DNA from: Pithys albifrons albifrons
Lineage: Eukaryota > Chordata > Aves > Passeriformes > Thamnophilidae
NCBI RefSeq assembly: GCF_047495875.1
Contig: NC_092463.1
Location: forward strand, 3,419,057-3,483,056
DNA: 64,000 bases
Direction: 5' to 3'
This document shows positions 59,301 to 64,000 of this stretch, one piece after another. A program made the position numbers and the translations under genes. Positions within the stretch are counted from its first letter, which is position 1; each line of letters starts with the position of its first letter. Under the pieces are notes generated by a model. That model did not search any database. It was not told where the DNA came from and worked only from the letters and a program-made list of their open reading frames with translations.

Positions 59301-62300
59301 CCTGTCCAACACACAATGCATTTGGCAGCCTGCTCAGACATTCCAAATCTGTATTTATTTACCTACACAGCTCAAAATATGTTTTGTTTTGTTTATTATA
59401 TCCTACTCCCACGCTGCAATACCTGCCTCTTTCAAATCTCCCACACTTCACATCCTCCCTTCCTATCCTAAGGGAAAATTAATTACATCATTTTCTGCCA
59501 TATTTATCACAGAAATGAGGGAGGGTGAATCTGGTTGCTGAGAAAAGACATGACTATAACAGGAGCAGGGAAGAGAAGGAACCAGCAGTGCACTAAGGAG
59601 TTTCTATTTTGGGATAATCTTTCTACTGAGGTGTCTCAATTCCTACCAGGATTTTCAATTCTCTGTCCAGGAGAACAACACTCTTTGTTTGTCCAGCATC
59701 ATTTACCAGATTCCCTTAAGAGCCTGGATCTCAACTCCACTTTTAGGGGCTCATCTGCTCCCACAGGAGCAGCAAACATGAAGTTATTTCAGATTTCCAG
59801 CCCACAAAGCTGCCATGAGAAGGACACTCCATGCACGTGGGGTAGCACGGGGTTAATATTGGGTTAAACATGCGCATTTTGGCACCACAAAGGTTGCAGG
59901 AAGACCATGATGCATCCATGGAATGAGAACTGGCCTCTCCCACACTGCAGCAGGAATGACTGGAACAGACCAAGCAAGGGAAACTGTTAAATGCACAGCT
60001 CTGTGAGCAGGAACCCCCCTGGCTGAGCTGCAGCCTCTGCCTGGCTCCTCTGCTCCTCCCCACCCTCCTCTCAGTCAAGGTTCACCTCAATTTGGGTGCT
60101 GTGTATCTAAAATGCTTTTCTTTCCCTTCCAGCTACTGTGAATTCATTTTTCATTTGTATAATGTACTTAAAACACACTAAAGTTTCAGTCCAGGCCACG
60201 CTGCTTCCTCAGCCTGGGCACAGAATGAGAAGAAATGCACAAAATCCTGCAAGATCCCACCAGATGTCCCTTAACAAGCCTCCTTCTTTGCTGCTGAGCT
60301 GTAAGAGATGCAGGGAAATGGTTTGCCTCAAATTCTTTTCCTAAGCCAAGGAGTGTCAGAGTTGCATCCAAGAGAGGACACCAGGACACATCCCTGATTC
60401 TGGAACACAAAATAGAGAAGTGAAGATAATTCCTATCACCTTCCACCCACCTAAATCCTCCAAAAAAAGATCAGAACTGACTTGGTCAACTGACTTCTCC
60501 CAGGCACTCAGCAATAGGACAAGGGGGCACGATGGGCTCAAGCTCTGCCAGGGGAAATTGAAGTTGGAGAGCAGAAAAAAATTCTTTCCAAGAGAGTGCT
60601 CAGGCATTGGAATGGGCTGCCCAGAGAGGGGGTGGATTCCCCATCCCTGGAGGTTTTTCAGCTGAGATTGGCCGTGGCACTGAGTGCCATGATCTGGTAA
60701 AGGGACTGGAGTTGGACCAAGGGTTGGACTTGATGATCTCAGAGGTCTTTTCCAACCCAATCCATTATATGGATGTGGCACTGAGTGAGAATCCACCATG
60801 TGTTGATCCAACCCCACTGTGATCACCAGCCCAGGGCACAGAGTGCCCTGGGCTGGTGATCACAGTGGGGTTGGATCAAGGGTTGGACTTGATGGTCTCT
60901 TCCAACCCAATCGATTCTATGAATGCTTAAAAAAACAACTGTCCTCCTCTAATTTCAGAGTTTAGTAAATCTGGCTTGAAAAACACGATTTATTCCTACC
61001 TGAAGTGACTTTCTGACACCTGACAAGGCATGTAACAGTTTTCCCCAAGTTTCAGCAAGCAGAACTGGGTTTTGCACAAAATATGGAAATCCATGAAGTT
61101 GTTGTAAGCCCCAAGGAACAAATAACGAGCAGATGAACAGGCAGACTAAACAAAAACAGCTGAATAATATTACAAATGTTCCTAAGAAAATGAAAGGGGA
61201 GTGGCATCAAAAAACATGAAACTGAAAAGCAGTACACACCTTTAATGCAATTTTGACTCTTTTAATCTTTTTGACCTTTTCAACTGTCTTTGTGCCGAAA
61301 ATGTGGAAAGCAGATTGAAAGAATGTTAGTATGACAGCTGACAAGATCACCAGCAGATTAATAACAGTCAGAATATTCAACTTGAAAGTAAAGAATCAGA
61401 CAAAGAATTTCCCTACAACTTCTACCAACAGTGAGGTTTCGTCAAATCAGATGCAATTCTACTCCCTAGGCAGATTGCATCAATCTAACACAAAAAATGA
61501 GCACTTTACATTAATTTATTTAACATAATGAAAAGTTTAGTGTGCTACTTACAGGATTGAGGGTATTACATTGGTCTATGGGGTTCTTGTAATCAGTCTT
61601 CAGTTCATCAAATGCTATAATCTAGGGGGGAAAAAATGCAACAGTTGTGATTCCTCAGTCCAGGAGCGAGGGTGTCTTTTATCCATGAAAAGGAACATTC
61701 TGGCACAGAACTGCTGTCCATGTGTTCAGGGACATTTCTCCTAAATTTTAACATCACAAACCCACAGGAAAGTCATATATAAAAGAGATTTTAAAAACAA
61801 GAAAGCAGAAGATTCTTCAGGTATTCAAAGACCTTTGTCCACCCTCCACCTTTTTATTCCCTTCACCAGCGAGGAATTTCCAACATTCCCTTCATCAGTT
61901 CTTGCCACGCAGACCCCAAACCTCACACAGGACTGTCCTGGTGGGCAGCAGGAACCTGACATGGGGTTCCTTCAGCCAGAAAAACCAATAGCAAGCTTAA
62001 AGCTGTCAAATATTTTGCCTCACTGTCTTAAGTAGATGCTGAGCCCAGAAATGTATCACAGAACTGTGAGGGTTGGAAGGGACCTCTGGACCAGGCAGGT
62101 CACCCAGAGCAGGTTCCGTGTCCAAAAGGAGCATCCACAAAAAACGACACATCAACACTCGACTTTCTCATGCCATAATAAAAAAAAATTATTAAAAAAT
62201 GATGCAGCATGAAGTACAAAAGCCACTTCTACAGAACAAACGCCTGCCAAGCATCACATCGTTCCCTTGAGCACCTCCCTGTGCAGTACTCGGGAAGGAA

Positions 62301-62779
62301 TCCCAGAATTATGGAATGCTTTGGGTGGGAAGGGACCTTAAAGATCACCCCATTCCACCCCCCGCCACGGGCAGGGACACCTTCCACTGTCCCAGGTTGC
62401 TCCAATCCCTGTCCAGCCTGGCCTGGGACACTTCCAGGGATGGGGCAGCCACAGCTTCTCTGCCCACCCTGTCCCAATGTCCCACCGCCCTCCCCGCCAG
62501 GAATTCCTTCCCAATCCCCACCGGTGCCCCCGCGCAGCCTCCCCGCCCGTTCCGTCCCCATCACCCCGCACAAAAGCCCATTTTATCCGCGGAGCGGCCG
62601 ATCCCCGCTCTGAGGGCGGCTCCGGATGCGCCTCCCGCGCTCCCTCCGGGGGTCTCTGCGGGGCGCACCCCGGGCCGGGCGGGCGCGGCCACACTCACAT
62701 GCCAGATGGCGAAGAAGATGAGCGCGGCCGTGAGGAGCAGCGCCAGCATGTAGCAGAAGGCGGCGAACGTGAAGGCCAT
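56276..62779 (-). CDS. CNIH1: CNIH1, cornichon family AMPA receptor auxiliary/ER cargo receptor, five coding exons
   Basis: Coding exons on the - strand are 62779-62699, 61621-61553, 57640-57528, 57241-57098 and 56303-56276. All borders are GT-AG and the join is 435 nt, 144 residues plus TAA, the same length as human CNIH1. Seen: [20 protein letters not shown] as the first membrane segment, the conserved loop [20 protein letters not shown] after it, hydrophobic segments near 53-75 and 120-140, and the [18 protein letters not shown] segment. Known of the family: cornichons are ER membrane proteins that load cargo such as TGF-alpha-type growth factors into COPII vesicles; CNIH2 and CNIH3, not CNIH1, are the main AMPA-receptor partners. 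Sequence agreement with mammalian CNIH1 appears almost complete, indicating strong constraint. Start chosen by the GCCGCCATGG context and family N-terminus. Confidence 0.97.
56708..57020 (-). repeat. A-type CR1 3' end in CNIH1 intron 4
   Basis: The + strand starts with the reversed tail CACAGAACAGTGTGGGCTGG and continues to CATGCCCTTGTCCAAAGTCC. It lies between exons 4 and 5, in sense with the gene. Confidence 0.93.
57098..57241 (-). CDS. CNIH1: CNIH1 coding exon 4
   Basis: It encodes [20 protein letters not shown], then the [20 protein letters not shown] segment and FFYYLYG. One Ser in YLLSFFYY replaces the Ala I recall in mammals. Acceptor ATTCCAG, donor GTAAGT. Confidence 0.97.
57528..57640 (-). 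CDS. CNIH1: CNIH1 coding exon 3
   Basis: It encodes [20 protein letters not shown] through [10 protein letters not shown]. The next Arg codon is split AG|G. Acceptor TTTTGCAG, donor GTAATT. Confidence 0.97.
58450..58855 (-). repeat. A-type CR1 3' end in CNIH1 intron 2
   Basis: From the reversed tail AATCACAGGATGGATGGGAA to the CTCTCCAGG and AGCTCTCCCAGCCTGGCTCC region. It reaches further 5' than most A-type copies here. Confidence 0.92.
60492..60768 (+). repeat. B-type CR1 3' end in CNIH1 intron 2
   Basis: From CTTCTCCCAGGCACTCAGC to the tail AACCCAATCCATTATATGG. It carries the same sequence block (GGGGGCACGATGGGCTCAAG) as nine other copies. Confidence 0.95.
60769..60921 (+). repeat. Second CR1 tail fragment, split by an inverted duplication
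   Basis: GATGTGGCACTGAGTG (about 60773-60788) and GGTTGGATCAAGGGTTGGAC to CGATTCTATGAATG (60870-60921) are consecutive CR1 segments. Between them lies an inverted copy of part of the same element. Confidence 0.8.
60803..60879. repeat. Perfect 37-bp inverted repeat with a 3-base loop
   Basis: Arm 60803-60839 (starts TTGATCCAACCCCACTGTG) is the exact reverse complement of arm 60843-60879; only AGA (60840-60842) separates them. The right arm is part of the CR1 tail fragment, so the left arm looks like a fold-back copy. Confidence 0.97.
61553..61621 (-). CDS. CNIH1: CNIH1 coding exon 2
   Basis: Sixty-nine bases, phase 0 at both ends, between CCCCTAG and GTAAGT. It encodes [19 protein letters not shown] and TLNP, the cornichon signature loop. 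Confidence 0.97.
62054..62125 (-). repeat. CR1 tail fragment in CNIH1 intron 1
   Basis: ATCACAGAACTGTGAGGGTT, GAAGGGACCTCTGGA and CACCCAGAGCAGGTTCCGTG match the older CR1 type seen at 47555. Confidence 0.78.
62299..62520 (-). repeat. A-type CR1 3' end in CNIH1 intron 1
   Basis: Reversed tail AATCCCAGAATTATGGAATG through CAGGAATTCCTTCCCAATCC. It ends about 180 bases before exon 1, at the edge of the CpG island. Confidence 0.92.
62699..62779 (-). CDS. CNIH1: CNIH1 coding exon 1
   Basis: It encodes residues 1-27, the first transmembrane segment ending FFAIWH, followed by donor GTGAGT. A (GCC)n run directly precedes the ATG. Confidence 0.97.
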
Positions 62780-63010
62780 GGCGGCGGCGGCGGCGGCGCG
62801 GGGGCTGCCGGGCCCTCCCTCCCTCTCTTCCTCCCTCCCTCTCTTCCTCCCTCCCCTCCCCTCCTCCTTCCCTCCCTTCCTCCCTCAGCCCGCCCGCGCA
62901 GCCGCCATGGCCGCCTCCTTGACGGCCCCGCCCCCCGACGGCCCCGCCCCTGATGGCCCCGCCCCCTGATGGCCCCGCCCACAGCGACCCCTGCCGGCCC
63001 CGCCCCCGCA
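62780..63010 (-). promoter_or_regulatory. CNIH1 CpG-island promoter with tandem GC boxes
   Basis: Five CCCCGCCC cores occur at 62926, 62942, 62957, 62973 and 62998, mostly 15-16 bases apart in a duplicated GATGGCCCCGCCCC unit. A polypurine run (- strand) at 62812-62887 and a GCC-triplet run at 62780-62798 lie between them and the ATG. CG density is high from about 62520 to 63010. No TATA box is seen, as expected for a housekeeping gene. Confidence 0.75.
62812..62887. repeat. Polypyrimidine/polypurine tract (CCCTCCCTCTCTTCCT)n
   Basis: About 75 bases of C and T only, with CCTCCCT and CTCTTCCT units. It lies in the probable 5' UTR or core promoter of CNIH1, where the transcript would be G/A-rich and could form quadruplexes. 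Confidence 0.85.
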
Positions 63011-63249
63011 GCGCCCGCTGTGCTACAAAACTACTGGAACAAAACATATACATAAATATAAACATTGTAAAACAATCAATGTAGCAGAAACTGAGTTTTA
63101 AATTCTATTGTTATATCATTTTTCTTATGAACTATTTGTAAAAAGGAAAAAATCAGTCTTACTCAGACTTGTTTAAAAGAGACTAGTTTAACAATCAAGT
63201 TTACAATAAAAACTCTGAAGATAATGAAAAACAACTGAAAATGGTCTGA
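63011..63249. other. AT-rich intergenic DNA beyond the CNIH1 promoter
   Basis: Composition switches abruptly from GC-box DNA to A/T-rich DNA. Nothing coding is seen. An AATAAA on the + strand near 63205 has no associated gene. Confidence 0.5.
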
Positions 63250-63425
63250 CCTCTCACACCACTGGTCTGCTCTGGCCCCTCACACCACTGCTCTGGCCTC
63301 TCACACCACTGCTCTGGCCCCTCACACCACTGCTCTGGCCCCTCACACCACTGCTCTGGCCCCTCACACCACTGGTCTGGACTCTCACACCACTGCTCTG
63401 GCCCCTCACACCACTGGTTCTGGCC
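63250..63425. repeat. 21-bp minisatellite
   Basis: Eight copies of CTCACACCACTGCTCTGGCCC start at 63253, 63279, 63300, 63321, 63342, 63363, 63384 and 63405. The period is 21 except for one 26-base first step. On the - strand a frame of 178 codons reads through it as repeated GPEQWCE. Confidence 0.95.
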
Positions 63426-63675
63426 CATCCATCCTGTCCACTCCCCTCTGCAGAGCCTTCCTGTCCTCCTGCAGATCGACACTCCTACACAAATTGGTGT
63501 CGCCCATGGATTTACTGAGGGTGGACTCAATTCCCTCATCCACATCATCAACACTGATCCTGGGACACCACTGGTGACCAGATGCCCACTGGATGCAGCT
63601 CCATTCCCACAGTCTGGGCTTGGCCATCCAGGCAGCGAGCAGTGCACCTGTCCAAGCCATGACCCTTTCCAGGAG
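63426..63675 (-). repeat. CR1 ORF2 fragment (reverse transcriptase 3' region)
   Basis: Read on the - strand it shows CR1 order: [17 protein letters not shown] (where active elements have ADDTKL), [19 protein letters not shown]. It is degenerate and lies immediately next to the minisatellite. Confidence 0.85.
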
Positions 63676-63925
63676 TTTGGGTGGGAAGGAATCTTCAAAG
63701 AGCATCTCATTCCAACCCCTGCCATGGGCAGGGACACCTCCCGCTATCCCAGGCTGCTCCAAGCCCTGTCCAACCTGACCTGGGACACTTCCAGGGATGG
63801 AGCAGCCACAGCTTCTCTGCCCAGCCTGTGCCAGGGCCTGCCCACCCTCACAAGAATTCCTTCCCAATTAAATAATCTAAATCTTTCCCCTAGTTTCCAT
63901 CTGTTCCCCCTTGCCCTATCCCTAT
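63676..63925 (-). repeat. A-type CR1 3' end, separate copy
   Basis: Reversed tail region GGGTGGGAAGGAATCTTCAA through CCCCTTGCCCTATCCC. Its order relative to the preceding ORF2 fragment is wrong for a single - strand element, so they are two insertions. Confidence 0.9.
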
Positions 63926-64000
63926 TTGGCCATGTCAGATTACCTGGTCAGCACAAACTATGTCTGTAGAAAAAGGAGCTGGCAAATTTGGGAAGCAATG

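Larger units (their letters stand above)
57641..61552. other. CNIH1 intron 2, unique parts
   Basis: Apart from the CR1 copies at 58450 and 60492 the intron looks unique. The 167-codon + frame at 59038-59541 lies in a C/A/T-rich stretch, has no recognisable domain and is most likely chance. Confidence 0.5.

Noticed and set aside
62907..62969. Short + strand frame with a strong ATG context upstream of CNIH1 (DGPAP repeats)
   Set aside because: Made by the tandem GC-box unit; no continuation into an exon.
1..64000. CRISPR arrays, operons, phage or other prokaryotic systems
   Set aside because: The window is eukaryotic; its regular repeats are minisatellites and CR1 copies. No tRNA or rRNA gene was recognised by eye either.

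Overview
The window is vertebrate nuclear DNA, almost certainly from a bird. The evidence is dozens of 5'-truncated CR1 LINE copies ending in short ATTCTATG tails, a solo retroviral LTR, multi-exon genes with GT-AG introns, and two genes, CDKN3 and CNIH1, that are neighbours in amniotes (BMP4 - CDKN3 - CNIH1 - GMFB order, on chicken chromosome 5). Ten closely similar copies of one CR1 type suggest a lineage where that family was recently active. The species cannot be named from the sequence; a passerine is a guess.

Layout. Positions 1 to about 46,370 hold no gene I can support. This matches the gene-poor interval between BMP4 and CDKN3. It contains CR1 copies on both strands, a 79-bp minisatellite (11,664-11,966), a few ancient repeat remnants, and at least two stretches that look like conserved regulatory DNA (7,200-7,760 and 23,480-24,190). 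The CR1-poor blocks at 23,200-30,450 and 35,800-40,050 stand out.

From 46,610 a CpG-island promoter with CCAAT boxes and a CHR-like element leads into CDKN3 on the + strand: eight coding exons, 46,889-53,050, predicting 213 residues with an intact phosphatase loop. CDKN3 dephosphorylates the activating threonine of CDKs. Its second intron holds a three-layer nest of transposons. CNIH1 lies convergently on the - strand: five coding exons, 62,779 down to 56,276, predicting 144 residues of an ER cargo receptor that loads membrane proteins into COPII vesicles. Its promoter is a second CpG island with tandem GC boxes (62,780-63,010). After 63,010 come a 21-bp minisatellite and two more CR1 fragments.

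The two genes share no pathway that I know of; their pairing is conserved synteny. Nearly all other open reading frames are chance frames or CR1 remnants. I found no previously undescribed biological system. The most notable structures are the nested transposon insertion, a perfect 37-bp hairpin at 60,803-60,879, the burst of near-identical CR1 copies, a tandem splice acceptor in CDKN3, and the regulatory candidates in the gene-poor part.
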